Source: Salinisphaera sp. UBA1666 (GTDB lineage: Bacteria; Pseudomonadota; Gammaproteobacteria; Nevskiales; Salinisphaeraceae). Taken from it: a DNA stretch of 28,501 bases. The stretch is taken from the NCBI GenBank assembly GCA_002320455.1, contig DCKU01000089.1:1-28501 (forward strand). The letters are read 5' to 3'. Of the stretch, positions 1 through 6,796 are shown piece after piece (position 1 is the stretch's first letter; every line of letters begins with the position of its first letter). The notes beneath the pieces are model-generated. The model saw only the letters and a list, made by a program, of their open reading frames with translations. It made no database searches and was not told where the DNA came from. The translations under genes were made by a program, and so were the position numbers.

Positions 1-970
1 CAACCGATCGGGTCCAGCTCAGATTGCGCCGGACGGCGGGTTGGTGGTGGTTGAGCTCAAGCGCGACCGTACACCGCGCGAAGTCGTCGCCCAGGCGCTG
101 GATTATGCGAGCTGGGTCGGCGCGCTCGAAACCGCCGAGATCGCCGCCATCTATGGCCGCTTCAACCCAAACGGCACGCTGGCCTCGGATTTCCGGGCGC
201 GCTTCAACCAACCGTTGGATGAAGATACGCTCAACGACAATCACCAGATCGTGATCGTCGCGGCCTCGCTCGACCCGAGCACCGAGCGGATCGTCAATTA
301 TCTGAACGGCCGCAACGTACCGATCAACGTGGTGTTCTTTCAGGTCTTCGAAACCGACGACACGCAGCTGCTGAGCCGTACCTGGCTGATCGATCCGGGC
401 GAAACACAGCTTAACGCCGCCGCCAGCGGCCGGACCGAGCGCGAACCTTGGAACGGCGAAGTCTATGTGTCTTTCGGCCACGACGACACACGGGACTGGG
501 GCGAAGCCCGCCAGCATGGTTTTGTCTGCGCCGGCGGCGGAAGCTGGTACAGCAATACTTTGAACGCGCTCGAATCTGGCCCCCGGATCTGGGCCAAGAT
601 TCCAGGTACGGGCTTCGTGGGCGTGGGCCGCGTCACCGGGCCGCGCGTCGCTGCCGCAGACTTTCAGCTACAGAACACGAACGGCGAATGGCGGCCGGCC
701 ATGGATGTGCTCGAGCATGGCCACTATCACCACGAATACATCGATGACCCGGACTGCTCCGAGTACTTCGTGCCCGTCGAGTGGCTGCAAACCGTACCCG
801 TCGAAAAGGCATTCAACGAGGTGGGCCTATTCGGCAACCAGAACACGGTCTGCAAACCTACCGCGCCCAAATGGCGCGCCACTGTCGAGCGTTTGAAGAA
901 AGTGTTTCCGCAATTCGACGATGAAAGCGCTGGCTCTAGTAACCGCCAGGCGGCTCGACATTCGCCTTGA
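1..970 (+). CDS. PD-(D/E)XK-like nuclease with C-terminal PUA/EVE-like domain, 5' end outside the window
   Basis: The frame is open from base 2, so the start lies upstream or the first bases are in a shifted frame. The N-terminal part carries the VVVELKRD strand followed by a helix (AQALDYASWV). This is the E-x-K half of a NucS/DUF91-type PD-(D/E)XK nuclease fold. From about residue 150 (counting from base 41) a second region reads HGFVCAGGGSWYS and GTGFVGVGRVTG, typical of a PUA/EVE-like nucleic-acid-binding domain. The catalytic Asp would lie about 14 residues before the Glu. In this frame that place is not Asp, whereas the +1 frame reads TDRVQL, like the expected strand, so a frameshift near base 21 is possible. 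The gene sits at the edge of a toxin-antitoxin cluster, so a defence or DNA-repair role is an inference. Family confidence is moderate and biochemical function is unknown. Confidence 0.6.
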   Translation, partial: NRSGPAQIAPDGGLVVVELKRDRTPREVVAQALDYASWVGALETAEIAAIYGRFNPNGTLASDFRARFNQPLDEDTLNDNHQIVIVAASLDPSTERIVNYLNGRNVPINVVFFQVFETDDTQLLSRTWLIDPGETQLNAAASGRTEREPWNGEVYVSFGHDDTRDWGEARQHGFVCAGGGSWYSNTLNALESGPRIWAKIPGTGFVGVGRVTGPRVAAADFQLQNTNGEWRPAMDVLEHGHYHHEYIDDPDCSEYFVPVEWLQTVPVEKAFNEVGLFGNQNTVCKPTAPKWRATVERLKKVFPQFDDESAGSSNRQAARHSP

Positions 971-974
971 TATT

Positions 975-991
975 TTCACCCCAAGGGTGAA
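975..991. promoter_or_regulatory. Candidate HigA operator dyad upstream of higB
   Basis: TTCACCC-caa-GGGTGAA is a perfect 7-bp inverted repeat with a 3-bp centre. It lies 57 bp before the higB start and just after the stop of the preceding gene. Toxin-antitoxin operons of the HigBA type are usually repressed by the antitoxin binding such a dyad. The small loop and lack of a T tract make a terminator less likely. The role is inferred from position and symmetry. Confidence 0.5.
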
Positions 992-1047
992 TAATAGTTG
1001 CGCGCCTGTGACGGACGGGTGCCCTCCCATCCGCATTAGGGGTTGCC

Positions 1048-1350
1048 ATGGAGATACGGTTCAAAACGAACCAGCTCCAGAAATGCTACGAGCGGCACCA
1101 AACCGCGGTTCGTAAATTCGGCGACGAGGTGGCCCGCCGTTATGTACTTCGCATTAACACCATCAAAAGCGCTCGCGATATCGACGAACTGATCGCGCTT
1201 CCGGTGTTGCGATGTCACCCACTGAGAGGCGACCGAAGCGGCCAATATGCGGTCAAACTTACCGGCTTTTATCGACTGATTTTCACGCTCGAAGGCGACT
1301 CGCTCACGGTCGTTCGCATCGAGGAGGTCAGCAAGCACTATGGCGACTGA
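1048..1350 (+). CDS. higB: HigB/RelE-family mRNA interferase toxin
   Basis: This 100-residue basic protein matches the plasmid-maintenance killer (HigB, RelE/ParE superfamily) pattern. It has an N-terminal helical half, a central basic stretch (LRCHPLRGDRSGQYAVKL), then the beta strands FYRLIFTLEGDSLTVVRIEEV and a C-terminal KHY. Toxins of this family cut mRNA, usually on the ribosome, and are neutralised by HigA. A good Shine-Dalgarno (AGGGG) sits about 6 bases before the ATG. The last 11 bases overlap the antitoxin gene, so the two are translated as a unit. The toxin-first order is typical of higBA. I am confident of the family; the target specificity cannot be read from the sequence. Confidence 0.88.
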   Translation: MEIRFKTNQLQKCYERHQTAVRKFGDEVARRYVLRINTIKSARDIDELIALPVLRCHPLRGDRSGQYAVKLTGFYRLIFTLEGDSLTVVRIEEVSKHYGD

Positions 1351-2542
1351 AACTGCTATTCAATCCGATCTTGCGATCGCGCCGGGCGAATATCTTCTCG
1401 AAGTGCTGGAGGAGGCCGGCCTGAGTCAGAAGGATCTGGCACAACGCACCGGGCGTCCCGCGCAGGCGATCAACGAGATCATCAAGGGCGTTAAGTCCAT
1501 CACACCGGATACGGCAATCCAGCTGGAAACGGTACTGGGCGTTCCGGCGCATATCTGGACCGGCCTTGAGAGCGAGTACCGGCTTGCGCTCGCGCGCCAG
1601 GAAGAGTCGCGAGCGCTTGCCGAAGAACGCCCTTTGATGCAGAAATTTCCGTTCAAAGAAATGGCAGACATCGGCTGGGTGACGTATACCCAGAAGCGTG
1701 ACAAACGCATTCGAGAGCTGAGGCGGTTTTTTGGCGTCTCCTCGTTGATGCACGTAGAAAACGTGGGCGCCTACGCCCCGGCTTTTCGCCATGCCGAACA
1801 TCGCTCGCCTTCTCAGCTAGCGGTCGCGGCATGGATCAAAGGCGGCGAGAACGACGCAAAACGAATCGAGACGGCAGCCTTCGACCGGAAAAAACTCGAA
1901 GCTCGGGTGAGCACCATACGCGCGCTCGTGACTAATCGAGACGCAGCCGACGCCATTGCCCGATTGCGTACCGTTCTGGCCGAGTGCGGTGTTGCCCTCG
2001 TGCTACGGCCACATCTGACAAAAACCTATTTGACCGGCGCGACTTTTTGGATGAACTCGCAGAACAAGGCCGTGCTCATGATGAGCCTGCGAGGTAAATG
2101 GGCAGATATCTTCTGGTTCACGCTTTTTCACGAGCTTTGCCACATTCTCAAGCATCGGAAGCGACAGACGTTTGTGGATTTTGAAGGAATCACTGATCCG
2201 AATATAGCCAAGCAGGAAAACGAAGCCGACGCTTATGCTCAAGAAACGCTAATCCCCTCAGCCCATTGGGACACATTTGTCAGGGGTAACGAGTTTTCGG
2301 CGAGCGCTATCACCGAATTTGCGGCACTGATTGAAATTGCACCAGGCATCGTGACCGGGCGTCTTCGCCGCGAGGAGTTAATAGCGCGCAATCGACACGA
2401 TTTTCGCGACCAAATGGACTGGTCGGCCATTGCGCCCCGCGGCTTAGGCACTCGCATCACACGGCGATTCGACGGCGCTGACACCTCCGACTTCCAACTT
2501 CCGAACCGCACTGAGCGACCCCGCATCGTCAAATTTGACTGA
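1340..2542 (+). CDS. higA: HigA-type antitoxin fused to ImmA/IrrE metallopeptidase domain
   Basis: This 400-residue protein has two parts. Residues 15-75 are a XRE/HigA helix-turn-helix (LSQKDLAQRTGRPAQAINEI, then VLGVPAHIWTGLE), which should bind the toxin operon promoter. Residues about 210-330 are an ImmA/IrrE zinc peptidase domain: the motif HELCH (His264, Glu265, His268) is followed by ENEADAYA, whose Glu295 is the likely third ligand. In ImmA/IrrE systems such a peptidase cleaves a repressor. Here repressor and peptidase are one chain, so self-cleavage or cleavage of a partner under stress is plausible but inferred. The usual HigA antitoxin is about 100 residues. The gene overlaps higB by 11 bases and its TGA overlaps the next ATG by one base. 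Base composition is more AT-rich than the genes from glpD onward, which suggests transfer. Confidence 0.85.
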   Translation: MATETAIQSDLAIAPGEYLLEVLEEAGLSQKDLAQRTGRPAQAINEIIKGVKSITPDTAIQLETVLGVPAHIWTGLESEYRLALARQEESRALAEERPLMQKFPFKEMADIGWVTYTQKRDKRIRELRRFFGVSSLMHVENVGAYAPAFRHAEHRSPSQLAVAAWIKGGENDAKRIETAAFDRKKLEARVSTIRALVTNRDAADAIARLRTVLAECGVALVLRPHLTKTYLTGATFWMNSQNKAVLMMSLRGKWADIFWFTLFHELCHILKHRKRQTFVDFEGITDPNIAKQENEADAYAQETLIPSAHWDTFVRGNEFSASAITEFAALIEIAPGIVTGRLRREELIARNRHDFRDQMDWSAIAPRGLGTRITRRFDGADTSDFQLPNRTERPRIVKFD

Positions 2543-2973
2543 TGATCGTCCTCGACACGAACGTGCTCTCGGAGCTGATGCGCCCGGCACCCAGCCCCCA
2601 AGTCGTCAATTGGCTAGATATCGCCAGCGCAAATACCGAAGTAGCCGTGACCGCTATTACGGTGGCCGAGATTCTCTACGGCATCGAACGAATGCCTGAT
2701 GGTCGACGCAAGACGCAGCTCGCACAACGCGCCTCGGCCATGTTCGACGAGGATTTCGCCGGCGATATTCTGGCGTTCGACGAGCACGCGGCTACGATAT
2801 ACGCGCAACGCGTGGCAGCGTGCGAGGCCAACGGCTCACCAGGCTCGATGGCGGATGCGCAGATCGGCGCGATTTGTTTGCGCGAAGATGCTTCGCTAGC
2901 AACACGCAATATCCGTGATTTCGAGGCGCTGAGCGTGACGCTCATCAATCCATGGACCGAAAATTTGTTGTAA
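2542..2973 (+). CDS. vapC: VapC/FitB-type PIN-domain ribonuclease toxin
   Basis: This 143-residue protein is a PIN domain: MIVLDTNVLSELMRP at the start (Asp5), Glu43 in the strand VTAITVAEILYG, then Asp105 (SMADAQIGA) and Asp126 (TRNIRDF). All four acidic residues of the Mg-dependent active site are present, so the nuclease is predicted to be active. It most resembles the FitB subgroup (LSELMRP, ILYGIE, LINPW near the end). The ATG lies inside the stop of the HigA-ImmA gene (TGATG), so translation is coupled. No VapB/FitA-like small antitoxin gene is next to it, on either strand. Either the HigA-ImmA protein controls it, or an antitoxin is encoded elsewhere. Confidence 0.88.
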   Translation: MIVLDTNVLSELMRPAPSPQVVNWLDIASANTEVAVTAITVAEILYGIERMPDGRRKTQLAQRASAMFDEDFAGDILAFDEHAATIYAQRVAACEANGSPGSMADAQIGAICLREDASLATRNIRDFEALSVTLINPWTENLL

Positions 2974-2999
2974 GAAGTTCCGGAAATTCGGTTCAACAA
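2965..2999. terminator. Possible bidirectional terminator between convergent vapC and hepT
   Basis: TTGTTG (2965-2970) and CAACAA (2994-2999) form the outer arms around a central TTCCGGAA palindrome (2979-2986). The inner pairing is incomplete and no clean T tract follows. The element overlaps the last codons of vapC. Position between converging genes is the main support. Confidence 0.3.
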
Positions 3000-3031
3000 G
3001 CCTGGGCACTTCACTCCACTTTTAACTCACT

Positions 3032-3343
3032 TTAAAAATGGGGGGGGGGGCACCCAATGCTCCAGCCGGTGTCGTTATCGATGCCGAGATAGGCAAGGAT
3101 AAGCCGGTTTCGGGTGGCAACGACCAGCCAACAGGGGATATGAGGATAGCGGGCCCGAACCTGGGCCGGCACATGAGTCGCCGCTTCGCCGATCAGTTCG
3201 AGATTACTCAGTGTCGCATCGTAGACGAGGCTGTTGTCGACGAATTCGTCTTGCGTGAGCTCCGCAGAATAGGAGCGGGCCTTCTTCGCAAAGCGCAACA
3301 TGTCGCCGATGTAGAACCGCCATTCGCGGCTGTCACTCAACAT
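3032..3343 (-). pseudogene. hepT: HepT-like HEPN toxin, catalytic His lost and C terminus altered
   Basis: The 103-residue product aligns with HEPN proteins of the HepT family from its start (WRFYIGDMLRFAKKARSYS) through NLELIGEAATHVP to IDNDTGWSI. HepT toxins act as RNases through an R-x(4-6)-H motif, usually RNRLIHGY. Here it reads RNRLILAY: one base change (CAT to CTT) replaces the histidine by leucine. After WSI the normal C-terminal helix is replaced by GCPPPHF and a stop, exactly where an 11-base homopolymer begins. Nearby downstream bases do not restore a HepT-like end in any frame. The gene overlaps mntA by 11 bases, as intact pairs do. I read it as a decayed toxin, or one kept only as a MntA partner. 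Confidence 0.75.
3040..3050. repeat. 11-base G homopolymer at the 3' end of hepT
   Basis: Eleven consecutive G on the plus strand (C on the coding strand of hepT) lie inside the last codons of that gene. They are flanked by an AT-rich, low-complexity segment (3011-3039). Such a run is rare elsewhere in the window. It can slip during replication and is also a place where sequencing or assembly often errs. Confidence 0.9.
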
Positions 3344-3638
3344 GCACGGCTTCTTTTTCTATGAACGCCCGCAGTTCGGGCCGTAGCGCTTTGTTCGTGA
3401 CCAGATCCACGTTGCGGCCGAGCAGATCTTCTAGATAGAGCTGCACGCCGAAATACCGCTTGGATGTGGCGGGTCCATCGAAGCTCACTAATACATCGAT
3501 GTCGCTCGTTTCACTGGCGTCATTACGCACCGTGGAACCAAAACAGGCGAGATCAGTGACACCAAATGTCCGCGCCAAGTGGTTTTTATGCGATTTGAGT
3601 AGCGCGATCAGCTCGTCGCGCGTCGGATGATCGGCCAT
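3333..3638 (-). CDS. mntA: MntA-family minimal nucleotidyltransferase antitoxin
   Basis: The ATG at 3638 is preferred over an upstream alternative because GGAGG lies 5 bases before it. The 101-residue product has the MNT signature G-S-x10-D-x-D (FGSTVRNDASETSDIDVLV) and a later Asp in NVDLVT, so the metal-binding triad is complete. In characterised MntA/HepT pairs this enzyme transfers AMP groups from ATP to a tyrosine near the HepT active site and so blocks it. The coding order and 11-base overlap with hepT fit. Because the neighbouring HepT is damaged, this antitoxin may be a relic, or may act on HepT proteins encoded elsewhere. Confidence 0.85.
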   Translation of the reverse strand: MADHPTRDELIALLKSHKNHLARTFGVTDLACFGSTVRNDASETSDIDVLVSFDGPATSKRYFGVQLYLEDLLGRNVDLVTNKALRPELRAFIEKEAVHVE

Positions 3639-3673
3639 AGTGCCTCCGCGATATGAGGCCAGAGTAGCAATGA

Positions 3674-3706
3674 CCCGCTCGCTGTACTCAATGTACAACA
3701 AGCGGG
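3674..3706. promoter_or_regulatory. 33-bp dyad between glpD and mntA, operator or terminator
   Basis: CCCGCT (3674-3679) pairs with AGCGGG (3701-3706), and TGTAC (3683-3687) pairs with GTACA (3693-3697). Both pairs share one centre at 3690, giving 12 of 14 paired positions around a 5-base loop. The element starts 10 bases after the glpD stop codon and ends 36 bases before the mntA ATG. It could terminate glpD transcripts, though no U tract follows, or be an operator for mntA-hepT. Both uses are inferred. Confidence 0.45.
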
Positions 3707-3716
3707 CATAGCGCGA

Positions 3717-5456
3717 TCACCAATTCAACGTCTCAAACCCGCCCTCAACCTTCTTGCCCTGGCGCGATTCGTCCATGGCGACGGCGTTGGCGGCATCGTC
3801 GGAGTCAATGACGCCGGAGGCCGGGTCTTTGGCGATACCGTTGACCACGGGGTGCTCGCGGAAGTATTCCTCGAAGCGCATTTTGGCATCACTACCGAAG
3901 AGCATTTCGCAGGCTTCCATGAGGCCGTCGGATTTCTGGATGGTTTCCTGGCGCGAGACGAGGCTGATCTTGGAGCGGCGGCGCAGGAAGTCTTCCAGCT
4001 TGGTGATCATCTCGCGTCGGGCGGCCTGGCGGACTTCGGCGCGGATATATTCGGTGCCTTCGATTAGGATTTCGGCCTGGCGCGGGTCTTCGCGGATGTT
4101 TTCCAGAATACCGATGGCGTGGCCGGCATAGCGGCGCCACAGGCGCGTGGATAGCGGCTCGGAGGCGGTGGCGTCGGTGTAGTCGTCGAGGTTCATCAGG
4201 CGGGCCTGATGGAAGAACTCGTCGCGCACGGTATCGGAGGGCTCGCCGTACCAGCGGTATTTGGGGAAGCGGATCTCGATGCCCATCTGTTTGACCAGAT
4301 CGGTGATTTCGTCGCCCACGTTGACGCAGTCGGTGAGCTTACCGCCGAAGATGCTGATGAAGCCCTGGTCGATGTCCGAGTCGATCTCGTGCTTGCGCGA
4401 GAGCTGCAGGAAGTCACGATCCTTGCCGCCGGTGTTTTCGACCGCCAGCGGGCGCACGCCGCAGCGCGTGGCGATGATGTCGGCACGCGCCAGCGGCTTG
4501 TCGAGATCCAGTCGGGCGTTGATGTTGTCCAGCACGAAGTCAATGTCGTCATCGGTGATGGCGGCATGTGGGTCTTCGGTGCGGGTATCGGTGGTGCCCA
4601 CGCAGGTGCGATTGCCCATGGGGATCGAGAAGAACAGACGCCCGTCCTCGTCGAAGAACGCCAGCACGCGCTTGTTGGGCGTGAGCTGGTCGACGATGAG
4701 ATGAATGCCCTTGGATAGCACGTGGCTGTGCTCGGTCTTCTTCTCGGTGATCTTGTTGTACTGATCGGCCAGCGGGCCGCAGGCGTTGACCAGCGTCTTG
4801 GTTTTGACGGTGAACACGCGCCCGCTCATCACGTCGGTGAGCTCGACGTGCCAGAGGCCGTCTTTTCGCTCGGCGCCGGTGGATTTCACGTAGTTGGCAG
4901 CGGCACAGCCGCTGTTCATGGCCACGCGCACGAAGTTCCACACGAAACGGGCATCGTTGTCGTGCAAGAACGCATCGGAATACTCGAAGCAGCCGGTGGC
5001 GTTGTCGGTATCGATGACCGGCTCTTCCTTGTTCACCTGCTTGATGGACGGCAGGCGCGGGATCTTGGTGAAGCAGTTGCCGAACAGCCAGTAGATCCAA
5101 GTGCCGGCCCAGAGCATGAGCGGATGCCAGCGAAAGCCCTTGGTGATGGTGGTCAGGAAACGGATCTCCTGCACCGTGGAGGGGTAGTGCTTGATCAGGT
5201 GGTTGCGCGATACGCACAGCTCGCGCACCAGCTTGAAGTCGTAGGACTCCATGTACTTGATGCCGCCCCAGATGAGGTTCGATGACCACATGCTGGTCAT
5301 GCCGGCAAAGTCGCCCTGGTCGATCAGCGCGGTCTTCACGCCCTTGCCGGCCAAGGCCGCGGCCGATACGGCACCGTTGATGCCACCACCGACGATCAGC
5401 GTGTCGTACACCTCACCTTCGGCGAGTTTCTCGATATTGCTTTCTCTGAGCTGCAT
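3717..5456 (-). CDS. glpD: FAD-dependent glycerol-3-phosphate dehydrogenase
   Basis: The 579-residue product has the N-terminal dinucleotide-binding fingerprint DTLIVGGGINGAVSAA (residues 18-33) and the GlpD features SSNLIWGGIKYME and VNACGPLADQ, with later GNRTCVGTTDT, TRCGVRPL and FGGKLTDC. The enzyme oxidises sn-glycerol 3-phosphate to dihydroxyacetone phosphate and passes electrons to the quinone pool at the inner membrane. Length is a little above the usual 500-560. A Shine-Dalgarno (AGGA) sits 6-7 bases before the ATG. No glpF, glpK or glpR lies next to it, so glycerol uptake genes must be elsewhere. The 12-bp palindrome GGAACCGGTTCC at 5511-5522, about 55 bp upstream, could be a control site. 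Confidence 0.9.
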   Translation of the reverse strand: MQLRESNIEKLAEGEVYDTLIVGGGINGAVSAAALAGKGVKTALIDQGDFAGMTSMWSSNLIWGGIKYMESYDFKLVRELCVSRNHLIKHYPSTVQEIRFLTTITKGFRWHPLMLWAGTWIYWLFGNCFTKIPRLPSIKQVNKEEPVIDTDNATGCFEYSDAFLHDNDARFVWNFVRVAMNSGCAAANYVKSTGAERKDGLWHVELTDVMSGRVFTVKTKTLVNACGPLADQYNKITEKKTEHSHVLSKGIHLIVDQLTPNKRVLAFFDEDGRLFFSIPMGNRTCVGTTDTRTEDPHAAITDDDIDFVLDNINARLDLDKPLARADIIATRCGVRPLAVENTGGKDRDFLQLSRKHEIDSDIDQGFISIFGGKLTDCVNVGDEITDLVKQMGIEIRFPKYRWYGEPSDTVRDEFFHQARLMNLDDYTDATASEPLSTRLWRRYAGHAIGILENIREDPRQAEILIEGTEYIRAEVRQAARREMITKLEDFLRRRSKISLVSRQETIQKSDGLMEACEMLFGSDAKMRFEEYFREHPVVNGIAKDPASGVIDSDDAANAVAMDESRQGKKVEGGFETLNW

Positions 5457-5510
5457 CGTTTGTCCTGATCGTTGATCTGTACCCGAGCGCGTGTCTGACC
5501 CTCGGCATCC

Positions 5511-5522
5511 GGAACCGGTTCC
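5511..5522. promoter_or_regulatory. 12-bp perfect palindrome upstream of glpD
   Basis: GGAACCGGTTCC is self-complementary over all 12 bases and lies 55 bp before the glpD start codon in the otherwise gene-free gap 5457-5621. Symmetry and position suggest an operator, but the regulator is unknown and a site this short can arise by chance in GC-rich DNA. Confidence 0.25.
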
Positions 5523-5621
5523 AGCTGCTTGCGAGGATATGCGACCGATACCGACAGTCTACAAGCCGTTATCCGTTCGTCGTAGCCTACGCGCGCTTGC
5601 CCAGGCAGGTTGCAAGGCGGA

Positions 5622-6194
5622 TCAGTCGGTTGCGGCGCGTATCCAGCGCGCGATTGCCGTGTTTCGCGAAGTTTGGACACCCACGCGATAGGACTGGCCG
5701 GCCGCGCGCGCCCAGTCGCGCTCGTCAAGTGCTGCGCGCAGGCGGGTGTATTCCAGCAGGCCGGGCCGGCCGAGGTTGAAGGCCATATCCAGCAGCGCAT
5801 AACGCACGCTGGTCGGATAGGTCATGACCTCTGGCGCGTAGGCACGAACATCCTCGCGGGCGATATCAACCCGCGCCGCCAGCTCGGCGTCCAGAGCGTC
5901 CAGGGCAGCTACCAGATCGGTATAGGGCGTGTATTCATCCGGCGGGTATAACCCGGCCGGAGCTGCGGCCACCGACGCATAGTCGGCACGAATAGCCGCA
6001 TCGGTGGCCGCTACGCCCGTCTCACGCTCGGTAAACCCCAGCCCTGCGTCCACGGCGGCATCACCGCTGGGCAACAACAGCCCGGTGCCGATCGTGACGT
6101 TGGCCCGGGTATCCAGGTACATGTGTCGAGCAAAGCCCTCGAAAACCTTGAGCTGCGCGAGAAATTTGGCCGCGGTGGTCACGATATCGTTCAT
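5622..6194 (-). CDS. T4-type lysozyme (GH24-like) without signal peptide
   Basis: The 190-residue protein carries the phage-lysozyme active-site pattern near its start: Glu19 (VFEG), Asp28 (YLDTR) and Thr34 (NVTIGTG). The spacing of 9 and 15 residues is exactly that of the Glu-Asp-Thr triad of T4 lysozyme. The rest (SVRYALLDMAFNLGRPGLLEY, QSYRVGVQTSRN) fits the GH24 helical domain. Such enzymes cleave the glycan strand of peptidoglycan. No signal peptide or membrane segment is visible, so export would need a holin-like or secretion route. Its ATG overlaps the stop of the upstream lipoprotein gene (ATGA), so it is the last gene of a three-gene coupled operon. No other phage genes are near, which argues against a simple prophage remnant. 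Confidence 0.82.
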   Translation of the reverse strand: MNDIVTTAAKFLAQLKVFEGFARHMYLDTRANVTIGTGLLLPSGDAAVDAGLGFTERETGVAATDAAIRADYASVAAAPAGLYPPDEYTPYTDLVAALDALDAELAARVDIAREDVRAYAPEVMTYPTSVRYALLDMAFNLGRPGLLEYTRLRAALDERDWARAAGQSYRVGVQTSRNTAIARWIRAATD

Positions 6195-6796
6195 GGCGTA
6201 CCCCCGGCCACGTGCATCGACACCCGCGTATCGCGATAGCGCGAGCGCCCAATTTCGACGTTATCACCGTGCATGGTCACCTCTGCCGTATCGCGATCGC
6301 CCATGGGGACACGCCGGGTGACCGAGATAAACGTCTGGCGAGCGCGTTCCTGCCCGCTCGCCCCGTAGGCGTCGCGCGTGTCCAGGCGCACGAACAACAC
6401 CGATTTGAGCACGGCTGAGCCGCCGGTCGGCGCCCGCTTGGTGGCCAGCACGAACGTGTCGTGGGCGCAGCCGATAACCTGATATTCGTAATGTGCCTTG
6501 GGCAGATCCACGCTCACCCGCCCGTCGGCCCCCACCCGGCTTGCAGCCGCAAACTGATTGCTGCCCTGCGCGGCCGAGAGATTAATTTCAGTGACGATGG
6601 GCGGCGCGCGATCACTGACATAGGGCTCGAACGCGGCGACAACCTCGGCACTAACGGGCGCGCCTTCGTAGGTGAACCCCTGCGTGCATGTGGCCGGCGT
6701 TGTGGCTGTCCGGCTGACGGCACAGGCCGGCAGGCTCGTGATCAGCGCGGCCAGACACAGCAGGCGCGGCGCGCGGCGAAGCAGCGTCAGCATCAT
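6191..6796 (-). CDS. Lipoprotein of unknown function
   Basis: The 201-residue product begins with a basic N terminus (LLRRAPRLLCL), a hydrophobic stretch and the lipobox LPAC with Cys25. It should be lipidated and held in the envelope; Ala26 after the Cys suggests transfer to the outer membrane. The mature part (residues 37-201) is polar, predicted beta-rich, and matches no family I recognise. It contains two further cysteines (Cys37 in ATCTQG and one in VIGCAHD) that could form a disulfide. The gene is joined by 4-base ATGA overlaps to the M23 peptidase gene before it and the lysozyme gene after it. A role as anchor, cofactor or inhibitor of one of these hydrolases is an inference from that coupling only. 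Confidence 0.75.
   Translation of the reverse strand: MMLTLLRRAPRLLCLAALITSLPACAVSRTATTPATCTQGFTYEGAPVSAEVVAAFEPYVSDRAPPIVTEINLSAAQGSNQFAAASRVGADGRVSVDLPKAHYEYQVIGCAHDTFVLATKRAPTGGSAVLKSVLFVRLDTRDAYGASGQERARQTFISVTRRVPMGDRDTAEVTMHGDNVEIGRSRYRDTRVSMHVAGGTP

Noticed and set aside
3040..3050. Phase-variable switch that restores HepT
   Set aside because: Changing the tract length by one or two bases gives stop codons soon after in the downstream frames, without the normal HepT C terminus.
4209..5285. Plus-strand open frames opposite glpD
   Set aside because: glpD is full length with all motifs; the opposite frames lack domains.
5622..6194. Prophage remnant suggested by the T4-type lysozyme
   Set aside because: No holin, spanin, structural, integrase or terminase gene is nearby, and the lysozyme is coupled to host-type envelope genes.
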